A stretch of DNA of 64,000 bases from Nonomuraea spiralis. Its GTDB lineage: Bacteria > Actinomycetota > Actinomycetes > Streptosporangiales > Streptosporangiaceae. The position numbers and the translations under genes are program-made. The stretch lies in NCBI RefSeq assembly GCF_014648435.1, contig NZ_BMRC01000005.1:1-64000 (forward strand), in the 5' to 3' direction. The notes beneath the pieces were generated by a model. That model made no database searches and was not told the origin of the DNA. It saw only the letters and a program-made list of their open reading frames with translations. How positions within the stretch are numbered: position 1 is the first letter of the stretch; each line of letters begins with the position of its first letter. This document shows positions 43,833 through 53,200 of the stretch, piece by piece.

Positions 43833-44464
43833 CCCGGAACTCACCGCAGGACCTCCTGGTCCTGCATGCCGTACGTGTCACCGGCTACGCCGACACCCCG
43901 ATGATCGCCCGGCGGTACGGGCTCGGCACGGCCGAGACCCGCGAGGAGCTGCTCGACGCCCAGGCGTGCGGCTGGGTGACGCGCAGCGAGTTCGCCGGTA
44001 CGGGGGGCTGGTCGCTGAGCGAGGCGGGCAAGGCCGAGGACGAGCGCCGGCTCGCCGCCGAGCTCGATCTCGCCGGCGGCGCGGAGGTCGTCCGCGAGGT
44101 CTACGGCGAGTTCCTCCCGCTGAACGCCCTGCTGCTGCGTGCCTGCACCGACTGGCAACTCCGGCCCGACGGCCGCGACCGGCTCGCCGTCAACGACCAC
44201 TCCGACCCGGCCTGGGACGCCCGGATCCTCCACGAGCTCACCGTCGTCGGCCGCGCGCTCGCCCCGCTCGCCGAACGGCTGGCCGGCGTGCTCGCCCGGT
44301 TCGGCGGCTACGACACCCGCTTCGCCGCGGCCCTGGCGCGCGTCCGGGGTGGGGAGGGCTCCTGGGTCGACAGCAGCGACGTCGACTCCTGCCACCGCGT
44401 CTGGTTCGAGCTCCACGAGGACCTCATAGCCACCCTCGGCCTCAACCGCCACGCCCACCCCTGA
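43829..44464 (+). CDS. Winged-helix-like protein coupled to the PEP-utiliser cluster
   Basis: A 211-residue protein, start ATG 43829 with AGGAGG upstream and overlapping the previous stop. The first 75 residues look like a winged helix: LLVLHAVRVTGYADTPMIARRYGLGTAETREELLDAQACGWVTRSEFAGTGGWSLSEAGKAEDERRL. The rest is helical, with conserved-looking Asp/His/Trp residues (LLLRACTDWQLRPD, NDHSDPAWDARILHEL). It is not an enzyme I can recognise; it may sense a metabolite. The tight link with the HTH gene and the divergent PEP-utiliser suggests a three-gene functional unit. Confidence 0.72.
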   Translation: MTRNSPQDLLVLHAVRVTGYADTPMIARRYGLGTAETREELLDAQACGWVTRSEFAGTGGWSLSEAGKAEDERRLAAELDLAGGAEVVREVYGEFLPLNALLLRACTDWQLRPDGRDRLAVNDHSDPAWDARILHELTVVGRALAPLAERLAGVLARFGGYDTRFAAALARVRGGEGSWVDSSDVDSCHRVWFELHEDLIATLGLNRHAHP

Positions 44465-44478
44465 CGCGGGCCCGCGTC

Positions 44479-44502
44479 GTCGTCGGCCAGATGGCCGACG
44501 AC
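44479..44502 (+). terminator. Hairpin between convergent genes
   Basis: GTCGTCGGCC (44479-44488) pairs perfectly with GGCCGACGAC (44493-44502), a 10-bp stem and 4-base loop, 15 bases after the stop of the winged-helix gene and before the stop of the CGNR gene on the other strand. Confidence 0.75.
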
Positions 44503-44529
44503 TGCCGGCTGCCGTCGCCTGCCGGCCGG

Positions 44530-45057
44530 TCAGGCGCCGGGCGTGGACTGCCGGGCACGGTGGCGGCGTACCGCATCCCTGTTGGCGCATGGCTGGGAGC
44601 AGTAACGCTGCCGGGCGGTGCGTGAGGTGTCCGCGAAGATCGCCTCGCAATCGGCGGCGGCACACCGTCCGAGCCGGTCCATGCCCCGGCTGACGAGGTG
44701 CAGCGCCGTGCCCACGGAGATCAGCGCGAACAGCACCGCGCCGAGCGGCTGAAGGTCGTCGCGATAGTGCAGGTGCCAGCCATGAGCGTGGTCGGTCAGC
44801 CGGGGATAGGCGGCCGACCGGGCCAGCATCTCGTTGACCAGGCCGGCCTTCTCGCGCTCGCCCGGGGCGTCGACGATCTTCGTCCAGGCATCGATGACGG
44901 CGAGGGTCCGGTCGAGATCCGACGGTTCGACGGGGCGTTCCAGCACCAGGCCGGCCGTGCGGCAGCGGTCGGCGAGTTCATGGGCGCTCGCCGGTGGGCG
45001 GTTCGCCAGTTCCGCGGCGAAGTTCACCACGTCCGCGCCGTAAGGGTTGAGGTGCAC
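44530..45057 (-). CDS. CGNR zinc-finger regulator
   Basis: A 175-residue protein with the ABATE-type N-terminal helical domain (VNFAAELANRPPASAHELADRC) and the C-terminal zinc finger: CAAADCEAIFADTSRTARQRYCSQPCANRDAVRRHRAR, with four Cys ligands in C-x4-C and C-x3-C pairs; the family's CGNR tetrapeptide is CANR here. Such proteins are putative stress-related DNA-binding regulators. GTG 45057 lies 6 bases after a TGTAAT -10 hexamer (45064-45069 on this strand) and has no Shine-Dalgarno site, so a leaderless mRNA is likely. It is divergent from the GNAT/MFS pair across only 26 bases. Confidence 0.88.
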   Translation of the reverse strand: MHLNPYGADVVNFAAELANRPPASAHELADRCRTAGLVLERPVEPSDLDRTLAVIDAWTKIVDAPGEREKAGLVNEMLARSAAYPRLTDHAHGWHLHYRDDLQPLGAVLFALISVGTALHLVSRGMDRLGRCAAADCEAIFADTSRTARQRYCSQPCANRDAVRRHRARQSTPGA

Positions 45058-45063
45058 AAGCCC

Positions 45064-45069
45064 ATTACA
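45064..45069 (-). promoter_or_regulatory. -10 element of the leaderless CGNR gene
   Basis: TGTAAT on the minus strand, with the start codon GTG 45057 six bases downstream where transcription should begin. The promoter of the divergent GNAT gene must overlap it because only 26 bases separate the two starts. Confidence 0.5.
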
Positions 45070-45083
45070 TCAGCCTGTACGTC

Positions 45084-45548
45084 ATGACGCGAACAGCGAC
45101 AGAAGCCGATATTCCGGAACTTGTCCGCCTCCGGTCACTGCTCTTCGACGACCTCGGCGGCGACTTCTTCAACCCCGCGAACGCCGGTGACGACTGGCGT
45201 GACACGCTCGCACGGGTTCTCAGGCAGAAGCTGACCGAACCCGACTGCCAGATCCTGGTCGTGGACGGCGACACCGGCCTGGCCGCCTGCGGCATCGGGA
45301 CGATCGAGCAGTGGTTCCCCGGTCCCCATTCCCGCAACGGGAGGATCGGCCACGTCATCGGCATGGTCACCGACCCGTCGTACCGGCGGCGTGGGCACAG
45401 CCGGGCGATCATGCTCGGTCTGCTCGGTTGGTTCCGCGACCGCGACGCCGTACGGGTCGACCTCACCGCCTCCCGCGAGGCGGAACCGCTCTACCGGCAA
45501 CTCGGCTTCGCAGACCACCCTGATCCCCTGTTGTGCTGGAAGCCGTGA
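45084..45548 (+). CDS. GNAT-family N-acetyltransferase
   Basis: A 154-residue GNAT domain. It begins TRTATEADIPELVRLRSLLF; the acetyl-CoA-binding motif A is IGMVTDPSYRRRGHSRAIMLGLLGWF with the R-x-x-G-H loop near residue 100; motif B is AVRVDLTASREAEPLYRQLGFADH. The acceptor amine cannot be inferred. There is no Shine-Dalgarno site before ATG 45084. Its stop overlaps the start of the MFS gene (GTGA), so the pair is coupled, which suggests resistance by modification plus efflux (inference). Confidence 0.9.
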   Translation: MTRTATEADIPELVRLRSLLFDDLGGDFFNPANAGDDWRDTLARVLRQKLTEPDCQILVVDGDTGLAACGIGTIEQWFPGPHSRNGRIGHVIGMVTDPSYRRRGHSRAIMLGLLGWFRDRDAVRVDLTASREAEPLYRQLGFADHPDPLLCWKP

Positions 45549-46708
45549 AGACATCGCGGTACCGCTGGGTCATTCTGGGTGTCGCGACGTTCACTCAGGC
45601 CGCGGCCTCGTTCTTCGTGCAGGGCATCGGCGCGATGAGTGTCCACCTGCGACGAGACCTGGAGCTGAACACGACCCAACTGGGCCTGCTGCAGTCGGCG
45701 GCTCAGTTGCTTCCTCTCGCCGGACTGCTCGTGGTGGGACGACTGCTGGACCGCCACGACGAACGCTGGGTCGTCGGGATCGGTGCTCTTGTGGTCGCCG
45801 TCGCGCTGGCCGCCGGCGGCGCGGCCCCGGGGTACGCCTCCTTGCTCGTCGTCCTGCTGATCGCCGGAGCAGGGTACAGCGCCATTCAGCCGGGCGGCAG
45901 CAAATCGGTGGCGTCCTGGTTCGACGCCTCGCAGCGCGGTCTGGCCATGGGTATTCGCCAGGCGGGACTTCCGCTCGGCGGCGTCCTCGCCGCCTCCGCG
46001 CTTCCCGTGCTGGCGACGGCCTTCGGCTGGCGGTCGACGCTCGTGGCCGGCGCGTTCGTCGCGTTGTCCGGCGCCGTCGCCTTCATGGCCTTCTACCGCC
46101 GTCCACCGGACCGGCCGTCAATGCCGGCCACGTCCCGCGTGCGGCTGGAGCTGCTCCGCGAACCGTACATGAAGAAGATCATCTTGTCCGGTACGAGCAT
46201 GGTGTCGGTGCACGGCGGCGTGGGCGTTCTCACGGTGTTGTACCTGCACGAGGTGACGTCCATGGACTCCGCCTCGGCGGCCTTGGTCTACGTCGCGGTC
46301 CAGTGCGCGGGCGCGCTGGGCCGTATCTGCCTGGCGGCCTGGAGCGACCGTCACAGGTCCGGCCGCTACGCCTGCGTCACGACCTGCCTGGCCGCCGTGA
46401 TCATCGGCATGACGGTGTTGACGACGCCGATCGGTCGTTCTCCCGTCGCGGCCTGCCTGGTCTTCATCTGGCTCGGCTTCTTCGGAATCGGCTGGTACGG
46501 CCCCTGGGTCGCCTACGCCGCCGAATCGGCGCCGCCGGACCACACCGGATTCGCCCTCGGCCTGGCCATGGCCGTCAACCAGGTGGCGGTCATCCTGGCG
46601 CCATCCGTGCTCGGCCTGCTCACGGACCTGACCGGCAGCTTCGCGCCCGCCTGGGCCCTGCTCGCCGCGCTGACCGCTGTCACCCTGACGACCACAGCCC
46701 GGCTGTGA
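45545..46708 (+). CDS. MFS transporter coupled to GNAT gene
   Basis: About 387 residues with twelve predicted helices. The first is YRWVILGVATFTQAAASFFVQGIG; the loop between helices 2 and 3 carries GRLLDRHDERWV, a variant of the MFS signature. The MCT/oxalate-formate-like layout (AGAGYSAIQPGGSKSVASWF near helix 4) is evident. GTG 45545 overlaps the GNAT stop; GTG 45533 is an in-frame alternative. Substrate unknown. Codon choice is a little less GC-biased than in the neighbouring genes. Confidence 0.88.
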   Translation: MKTSRYRWVILGVATFTQAAASFFVQGIGAMSVHLRRDLELNTTQLGLLQSAAQLLPLAGLLVVGRLLDRHDERWVVGIGALVVAVALAAGGAAPGYASLLVVLLIAGAGYSAIQPGGSKSVASWFDASQRGLAMGIRQAGLPLGGVLAASALPVLATAFGWRSTLVAGAFVALSGAVAFMAFYRRPPDRPSMPATSRVRLELLREPYMKKIILSGTSMVSVHGGVGVLTVLYLHEVTSMDSASAALVYVAVQCAGALGRICLAAWSDRHRSGRYACVTTCLAAVIIGMTVLTTPIGRSPVAACLVFIWLGFFGIGWYGPWVAYAAESAPPDHTGFALGLAMAVNQVAVILAPSVLGLLTDLTGSFAPAWALLAALTAVTLTTTARL

Positions 46709-46713
46709 GCGCT

Positions 46714-47163
46714 TCAGTCGGCGCGTAGCCCTGGACGACCCACTCCTCGGCCGCGCTCGTGGTCGGCGCCGGTGCCGTACCGGCTGAGCAGAACGCCTCC
46801 GCCGTACTTCGACCAGGCCGCCGCCTGAGCCGCGCGCAGTTCGGGGGAGGCGCGTGTGACGGCGGGGACATCCTTCTCGGTGAGGAACCCGCAGGCCCGC
46901 TCGCTCCTGCGGGCGGCGAACGGCAGGGCGGCCACGACGGCGACGACCGGTACGAAGGGTACGAGCACGGCGACGACCGGCCGGGGCCAGGAGGCCCCGA
47001 ACGTGGACCATGGCCGCCTCTTCCGGGGCCACCTCTGCGACCATCTCGCGCGGAGAGGGCCGGCGCGGAGCACGTGCCGCGATTTCAAGATCGACGGTGA
47101 GACCGGGAAGATGATCGAAGCCCGGCTCTCGCGCCAACCCCCTCGTCGGACCGGCAGGTTCAC
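46714..47163 (-). pseudogene. Decayed or uncertain coding stretch downstream of a TetR gene
   Basis: No convincing intact gene fills 46709-47159. On the minus strand, protein-like pieces appear in successive frames: GLTVDLEIAARAPRRP and MVAEVAPEEAAMVHVRGLL in one frame; then a possible membrane helix VVAVLVPFVPVVAVVAALPF followed by DVPAVTRASPELRAAQAAAW in a second; then EEWVVQGYAPTEA in a third. The 149-codon frame given here starts at a GTG that overlaps the TetR stop, and includes the second piece. The pattern suggests frameshifted remnants of one or two small genes; sequencing error is another explanation. Confidence 0.3.
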
Positions 47164-47747
47164 ATCGGCTCATCCGTCCGGCGGCGGAGCCCGTCGATCA
47201 TGACGGCCAGAAGCTGATCACGATATGCGGGGGTCCGCTCCGCCGCCCAGGCTGCTGAAGCGATCAGGGAGAAAAGGGCGGAAGCGTCAATGTCAGGTCG
47301 GATCGTCCCTGCGTGCTGGGCTCTGGTCAGGAGTTGCGCCCCGGCGGCCTTGACGGCTTGGCAGGTGGCGTGGAGTTCGGACGTGGGGTCGGCGAGGCTG
47401 TTGACGAGGGCGTCGACCAGGCCGCGATAGGCCATGGCGTGCTCGACCGCGGCCGTCATCCAGGTGGCCAGGGCCTGGTGCGGGGACGGGGAGGCGAGCA
47501 GCTCGTCCGAGCGGGCTTTCAGGCCACGCAGGCTTTCGCCCAGCAGTGCCTCCAGGAGCGCCTGGCGGGTCGGGAAGTGCCGGTAGAGGGTCACGTTGCC
47601 GACGCCGGCGGTGCGCGCGATGTCGTTCAAGGAGGCGCCGACGCCGTGCTCGGCGAAAGCCGTCCGGGCGGTCGTCAAGAGCCGCTCGTAATTGCGTCGC
47701 GCGTCTTTGCGCCCTGCGGGCCGGGCCTGCGTCGATCGAGCCACCAC
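47160..47747 (-). CDS. TetR-family regulator of the divergent efflux gene
   Basis: A 195-residue protein. N-terminal helix-turn-helix: NYERLLTTARTAFAEHGVGASLNDIARTAGVGNVTLYRHFPTRQALLEALL. The C-terminal domain (HQALATWMTAAVEHAMAYRGLVDALVNSL, ALFSLIASAAWAAERTPAYRDQLLAVMIDGLR) matches the TetR group with a SCO1712-like or drug-sensing pocket. GTG 47747 has GGAGGG 6 bases upstream. Two operator copies lie between it and the divergent MFS gene, so it probably represses both. Confidence 0.92.
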   Translation of the reverse strand: MVARSTQARPAGRKDARRNYERLLTTARTAFAEHGVGASLNDIARTAGVGNVTLYRHFPTRQALLEALLGESLRGLKARSDELLASPSPHQALATWMTAAVEHAMAYRGLVDALVNSLADPTSELHATCQAVKAAGAQLLTRAQHAGTIRPDIDASALFSLIASAAWAAERTPAYRDQLLAVMIDGLRRRTDEPM

Positions 47748-47771
47748 GGGGAACCCTCCACCCAGTTGCCA

Positions 47772-47824
47772 AAACGAGGAACCTCCTCATATCTTAGCCC
47801 ATCAGAAAACGAGGAGCTTCCTCG
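47772..47824 (+). promoter_or_regulatory. Two TetR-type operators between tetR and the efflux gene
   Basis: AAACGAGGA-ACC-TCCTC (47772-47788) and AAACGAGGA-GCT-TCCTCG (47807-47824) are direct copies of one inverted repeat (CGAGGA-N3-TCCTCG), 35 bases apart. They cover the region where both divergent promoters must lie. AT-rich DNA (ATATCTTAG) separates them. Confidence 0.75.
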
Positions 47825-47853
47825 CTTTGTTGCGTACCATCCTGAGGAGTGCC

Positions 47854-49326
47854 ATGACCGAACACAGCACGCACGTGGCGACAGCGGGACCCGCGCCCGC
47901 CGGCGCCTCCCGCCCCCAGCGCCACCCCGGCCTGGTGCTCGCCATCGTGCTGATCTGCCAGACGATGTTCATCCTGGACACCAACGTGGTGAACATCGCC
48001 CTTCCCGACATCCAGCGCGACCTCGGCTTCTCCGCGGCCGGCCTGTCCTGGGTGCTCAATGCCTACATGCTGGCCTTCGGCGGTCTGCTGCTGCTCGGCG
48101 GTCGCGTGGGCGACATCGTCGGCCAACGGCGGGCGCTCATCGGCGGGGTGATCATCTTCACCGTCGCCTCGCTGGCCGGAGGGTTGGCCACCTCGGCTGG
48201 GACGCTGCTGGCGGCCCGTGCCGGTCAGGGCGTCGGCGCCGCGATCGCCGCGCCAACCGTGCTCGCCCTCATCACCGTAGGCTTCCCGGAATCCGCACGC
48301 AGGGCTCGGGCGCTGGGGGCTTACGCGGCGGTTTCCGGCTCCGGCGCCGCGGTCGGCCTCATCGCCGGTGGCATGCTCACCGACTGGATCTCCTGGCGGT
48401 GGGTGCTGTTCGTCAACGTGCCGATCGGCGTCGTCCTGCTGATCCTGGCCCCGCTGTTCATCACCGAGACCGATCGCCACCCGGGCCGGTTCGACCTGGC
48501 GGGTTCGCTGACCTCGACACTCGGCATGTCCACCCTCGTCTACGGCTTCATCCGCGCCGCCGAGCAGGGCTTCGGTGACGTGGTCGCGCTCGGCGCGCTC
48601 GGCGTGGCCGCCGTCCTGCTGGTCCTGTTCGTGGCCGTCGAGTCCCGTGCCCGGCAGCCGATCGTCCCGCTGCGGCTGTTCGCTGACCGCAACCGCGCCG
48701 GCGGCTACGTCGTGCTGCTGTTCGTCCTGGCCGCGGGCAACGGCATGTTCTTCTTTCTCACCCAGTTCCTGCAGCAGGTCCGCGGGTACAGCCCTCTGCA
48801 GGCAGGATTCGCCTTCGTGCCGCTGGCCCTCGTGATCCTGGTCTCCTCCGGCGTGGCGGCCCGGCTGCTGCCGCGTCTGGGGGCCAAGACGCTGATCGGC
48901 GTCGGCGCCGGGGCGATCAGCCTGGCCCTGCTCTGGATGACGCGGATGACGCCTCAGTCCGACTACGCCACGGCGCTGCTCGGCCCGATGATGACGGCGG
49001 GTCTTGGCATGGGCGTCCTGCTGGTGGGAGCCACCACCGTGCTGTCCTCCGGGATCCGGGCCGAGGATGCCGGTGCCGCCTCCGGCCTGCTCAATGTCAT
49101 GCAGCAGATCGGTGGCGCGCTGGGGCTGGCCGTCCTCGTCACGGTGTTCGGCGCAGCCACGCGCGCTTCGCGTGGACCGGCCCATCAGATCCTCGCCGAG
49201 GGAGTCACCGCGGCCTTCACGGTCGCAGCAGTGTTCACCGCCGGCGCCATCCTCCTGGCCCTGACCATGAAGAACCGGCCGGCTCCCACGGTCGAACCCG
49301 CAGCCGCGGAGGAACTCACCCGATGA
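47854..49326 (+). CDS. DHA2-type MFS drug efflux transporter
   Basis: A 490-residue protein with about 14 hydrophobic segments. Motif A is present as LLLLGGRVGDIVGQRRALIGG, motif B-like region as ARAGQGVGAAIAAPTVLALI, motif C (antiporter) as LGAYAAVSGSGAAVGLIAGGML, and the first helix carries the DHA2-type LDTNVVNIALPDIQRDLG. These are typical of the EmrB/QacA proton antiporters that export drugs and natural products. GAGGAG lies 4 bases before ATG 47854. Control by the divergent TetR is likely. Confidence 0.95.
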   Translation: MTEHSTHVATAGPAPAGASRPQRHPGLVLAIVLICQTMFILDTNVVNIALPDIQRDLGFSAAGLSWVLNAYMLAFGGLLLLGGRVGDIVGQRRALIGGVIIFTVASLAGGLATSAGTLLAARAGQGVGAAIAAPTVLALITVGFPESARRARALGAYAAVSGSGAAVGLIAGGMLTDWISWRWVLFVNVPIGVVLLILAPLFITETDRHPGRFDLAGSLTSTLGMSTLVYGFIRAAEQGFGDVVALGALGVAAVLLVLFVAVESRARQPIVPLRLFADRNRAGGYVVLLFVLAAGNGMFFFLTQFLQQVRGYSPLQAGFAFVPLALVILVSSGVAARLLPRLGAKTLIGVGAGAISLALLWMTRMTPQSDYATALLGPMMTAGLGMGVLLVGATTVLSSGIRAEDAGAASGLLNVMQQIGGALGLAVLVTVFGAATRASRGPAHQILAEGVTAAFTVAAVFTAGAILLALTMKNRPAPTVEPAAAEELTR

Positions 49327-49533
49327 CAAGGGCACGTCGCGCCCAGGGTCGCCGGGCGTCCGGCGGCCGGCTCGCCACTGCCGCACGAGCGCCGCGCCCC
49401 GCGAAGAAGGACGTTACTCGGTCGCCTCATGACAGTTTTGTTAACAGAAGGCAAACGATGCTGACACCCTCAATTCTGCGAAAAAGGGTGACGTATGATG
49501 CCTTTCGGTATTAGGCGGGTGAAAGGTGTTTTT

Positions 49534-49917
49534 GTGGCGGATGCGTTCGAGGTGGAGGTCAGCGCGCTCGCGGGCGAGATCAACCAGCAGGTGGCCCGCG
49601 TACGTGAAGCATTCGGAGAGCTCTCCGCCCTGGAGCACACCGCACGGTCGGCGGACGGAATGGTGAGCGTGACCGTCGGCCGCCACGGCCAGTTGCGCGG
49701 CGTCGAGCTGAACCCCCGGGCATATCGCAGCCTGTCTCCCACCCAGCTGGCCGAAGCCATCATGCGGCAGGCCAACGAGGCCACCGCCGCCGTCTCCGAG
49801 CAGAGCCGGCAGCTGTTGAACCCCCTCATGCCGGACGGCATGCCGTACGAGGAGGTCTTCGGGGAGCGGGCCACGCTCGACGCGTTCTTCCCCAGCCCGG
49901 TGGAGCCGGCCCCGTGA
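49534..49917 (+). CDS. YbaB/EbfC-like protein of a type VII substrate operon
   Basis: About 127 residues. The first helix EVEVSALAGEINQQVARVREAFGELSALEHTARSADGMVSVTVGRHGQLRGVELNPRAYRSLSPTQLAEAIMRQANEA follows the YbaB/EbfC order: helix, strand pair around G-x-L-x-x-V, and a long helix. Classic YbaB dimers bind DNA, but copies next to WXG100 genes in actinomycetes are more likely partners of secreted proteins. GTG 49534 with AAAGGTG 6 bases upstream is preferred; ATG 49495 with AAGGG upstream is also possible and adds 13 residues. Its stop overlaps the WXG100-like gene start. Confidence 0.82.
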   Translation: MADAFEVEVSALAGEINQQVARVREAFGELSALEHTARSADGMVSVTVGRHGQLRGVELNPRAYRSLSPTQLAEAIMRQANEATAAVSEQSRQLLNPLMPDGMPYEEVFGERATLDAFFPSPVEPAP

Positions 49918-50216
49918 GCGGCTACTCCGTGCGGCGGGAGGCGCTGTACCGGGAAGCCAGGACGTACGAGCTGTTCGCGGGGAACGTGGAGCAGGTGCGC
50001 GCCGACCTCCGCGCCGCCTTCAACCGGGACAGGAACACGCTCGGCGACGACGAGTACGGCGCGGAGCTGGCCAAGAAGCTGCCCGAGATGGAGCGCGGCA
50101 TCTTCGACGTCCTGACGAAGTACATCGACGAGCTCGAGGACGTCGCCATGGGGCTGAGCACGAGCGCCCGTAACTACAAGGCGGCGGAGCACCCTCCCCC
50201 CGCAACGCGGAACTGA
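49914..50216 (+). CDS. WXG100-like small protein without the WXG motif
   Basis: A 100-residue protein made of two helices joined by a turn: YSVRREALYREARTYELFAGNVEQVRADLRAAFNRDRN, then EYGAELAKKLPEMERGIFDVLTKYIDELEDVAMGLSTSARNY. The size, position and Glu-Tyr-Gly turn (in place of Trp-x-Gly) match ESAT-6-like secreted partners. The C-terminus is Pro-rich. GTG 49914 overlaps the YbaB-like stop (GTGA) and the giant gene starts 7 bases after its stop, so all three are one operon. It would pair with the N-terminal domain of the giant protein for type VII export (inference). Confidence 0.75.
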   Translation: MSGYSVRREALYREARTYELFAGNVEQVRADLRAAFNRDRNTLGDDEYGAELAKKLPEMERGIFDVLTKYIDELEDVAMGLSTSARNYKAAEHPPPATRN

Positions 50217-50222
50217 TCGTCC

Positions 50223-53200
50223 ATGGGGTTCGACGGGTTCCTCGTGCCCGAGTTCGCCAAGCCGTACATCGGCTGGGTGGTCGGCATGGACTGGCCGGAG
50301 GGGGACGAGACCGGCTGCTTCCGGCTGGCCGACGCCTGCGTGATCGCCGCGCACCGGCTCGTCGAGGGCACGGGCGCCGACCTGCCGGGCAGCGCGCGCA
50401 GGATCGGCAAGGACTGGGACGGGGAGGCCCATCTCGCCTTCGCCGCCCACGTCGGCAAGGTGGCGGGCGGTCAGATCGCCCTCGCGGTCAAGCGGCTCGT
50501 GGACACCGCGGTGGCGCTCAACGGCGTGGGCGTGCAGATCCAGTACACCAAGTACATGATCGAGGTCACCGTCTGGCTGCTGATCGTGCAACTGGGGTAT
50601 CTGCTGGCCGCGGCCCTGGCCAGCGGTGGGGCGAGTCTGGCGCTCATTCCACCGCGGCTGCAGCTCGCCCGGCTGACGGTCGGGCAGATCGCCAGGCAGT
50701 GCCGGCGCAACATGCTGTTGTTCGCCGGGATCGTGACCGGGATGGACCTGGGCATCCAGGGCACACAGATGCTGCAGGGCCGCAGGGACGACATCGATCT
50801 CCGTCAGCTCGCGATCTCGGCGGTGAGCGGCGCCGCCATGGGCGGGCTCATGGGACTGGCCTCGGGCGGGCTGAGCAGCCTGGCCACCCCCACGCTGCGG
50901 GCCGGTCTGACCAGGGCCGAGATGTCCACGGCCGAGAAGCTGCTGGCGGCGGCCCACTCCTCGTTGTACGGCCAGGCCGGGCAGTTCGCCCTGGCCGGCG
51001 GGATCACGACGGCCGGCACCATGATCTTCCAGGGCAACTTCAGCTGGGACCTGCTGGCCAAGGGCATCACGTCCAGCGCGCTCGGCGCGGACGGGCAACA
51101 CCTGGCCTCGCCCCTGCCGCACGGCGCCGACGGCCCGTCCGCGCCCCACTCGTCCGCTTCGTCCGGCCGTCCGCCTTCCGGCCCGGACGGAGGCCCCGGG
51201 CACGGGCCCAGGACCGGCGCGGACGCGGTCCAGGCGGCGGTGAACCACAACCGGCAGACCATCCAGTCGCCCGCCTGGCACAGCCCCGACTTCCCGTCCG
51301 ACGTGCTCCAAGGGCTGACGTCCCAGCTGGCGTCCGCCGACGCGGGGCTGCCGAAGCCCGAGATCCATCCGCCTCGCGTCGTCGAGATCGGCGCCCTGGG
51401 CGAGACCGCCGTGCACGACGTCAGGGTGCCGGTGGACCCGAGGGCGACGGCTCACGCCATGACCGCCGGCATCACGGGCATCGTTCCGCGGGAACGGGCC
51501 GTGATCCGCCTCTGGCTGACCGAGGCGCTGTCCAGCGGCGACCGCGACGTTTGGACCAACCACCTCCAACGAGGCGTGGCGCTCGGCGTCGGGGACAAGG
51601 TGATCTACCTCAAGCTCAGGCCGAGCGAGTTCACGCACGTGGAGCAGCCGAGTCTGGCCCCGGAGAAGCCGGTCGCCTTCGGCGGGGACGGTGTGGAGGG
51701 CAAGTCCTCGCGGGGCACCTCACTGGATCGGACCGCGGGGCTGATGAAGGGGCTCTACCAGTCGCCGGACGAGGCCGAGGCGAACGCCCTGCCCCGTTCG
51801 GGCATCAGCAACACGGTACGGACGACCCACACGAACGGCACCGAGGTCATCAGCGGGCACAAGGCCATCTCCCCGGCCCATGACTACTTCGCCACGGACA
51901 TCGCCCTCGACATCTACCGTGACGGCGAGAAGGTCACACAGACCGCGGCGGTCCCCGACCTCTCGCTGACCATCCCCTTCCCCAAGCAGTTCACCCGGGA
52001 AGGGCCGCTGCTGAGCGCCGACCACCCGTCGCCGCCCCCTCGCCACGAGGTGCCGGAAGGGGCGGGGCACAGGTTCCGTGACCACGGGATCGCCATCACC
52101 GGACTGGACGTCACGCCTCTCGTGCTGGAGGTGCAGCGCCGGGGGCTGGCGGCGGGGCTGCCCGCGGGCGAGGTGGTCAGGATCACCGACCATCTCACCT
52201 CCAGCCTGCTCAGCGAGCAGGGGATGAAGAACCGCAGCCAGTCGATGTTGTCGAGCGGGGTCTCCTCCGAGGCGATCCGGTACAAGACCTCGCTGCTGCG
52301 GTCGGAGGAGGACTCCGTCAGGATCGCCGGCGAGATCACGCGGGTCGAGCCGATCGACGGAAGCGGGCGCGCGCCGGTCGAGACGATGTTCCGGGACGAC
52401 CTCGGGCGGCGCGAGAGCGAGGGCACGTCGCGCCGGCAGGGAGCGAGCCTCGGCGTGCACGCGGGCGGCAAGATCGGGTTGCCGCTGGGGGAGCGCGCGG
52501 AGGTCGTCGCCAGAGCCGTCGGCGGGCTCGGTTACGGGACGGACCATGTCACGTCCACCAACAGGGCGCACGGCAACCACACCGTCCTGACCAGGCGCGG
52601 CGACGTCACCATGTACGACGCCCGCATGCGGCTGCAGGTCGAGACCGAGAAGCTCGGCAGCTTCGAGGTGGAGGTGAACGCCGAGCTGATCGTCCCGACC
52701 CGCGACGCGTCCCGGATGGAGCAGGACGTCTTCGGGCACGATTTGCGCCCGCCGGGAGAGTTCAACGACATCCAGCGCAAGCTCGCCGATCTCCACCGGG
52801 AGATGGACGACGTACGGGCGGAGTTCGCACTGAGCGAACCGGTCGGCGAGTACCCGGCCAGGGGCGAGCACCCGAACCGCGGCTACGACCCGCACGTCCT
52901 GGAGCCGGAGACGCTCGCGGCCGGCCGGGGGACGGGCCTCGGCAGCGGCGTCCGCGTCCATGGCGAGACGCTGCTCAGCACGCAGCTCCGCCAGGCCGTC
53001 GACCAGGCGCTGCCCGACCTCCCGCCGGAGATCGGACGGCAGATCATGCGGGACGTCGAGGCCCGCTTCGGCGTCGCCGCACTGGAAGCCGACCTGACGC
53101 ACGCCCTCCACGGCATCAGGTACGACAAGACGATCGGCGGCTACACCGTCGAGATCCTGGCCGAGGGCACGCTGGGCCGGCGGCACGAGGTCGGCGCGTC

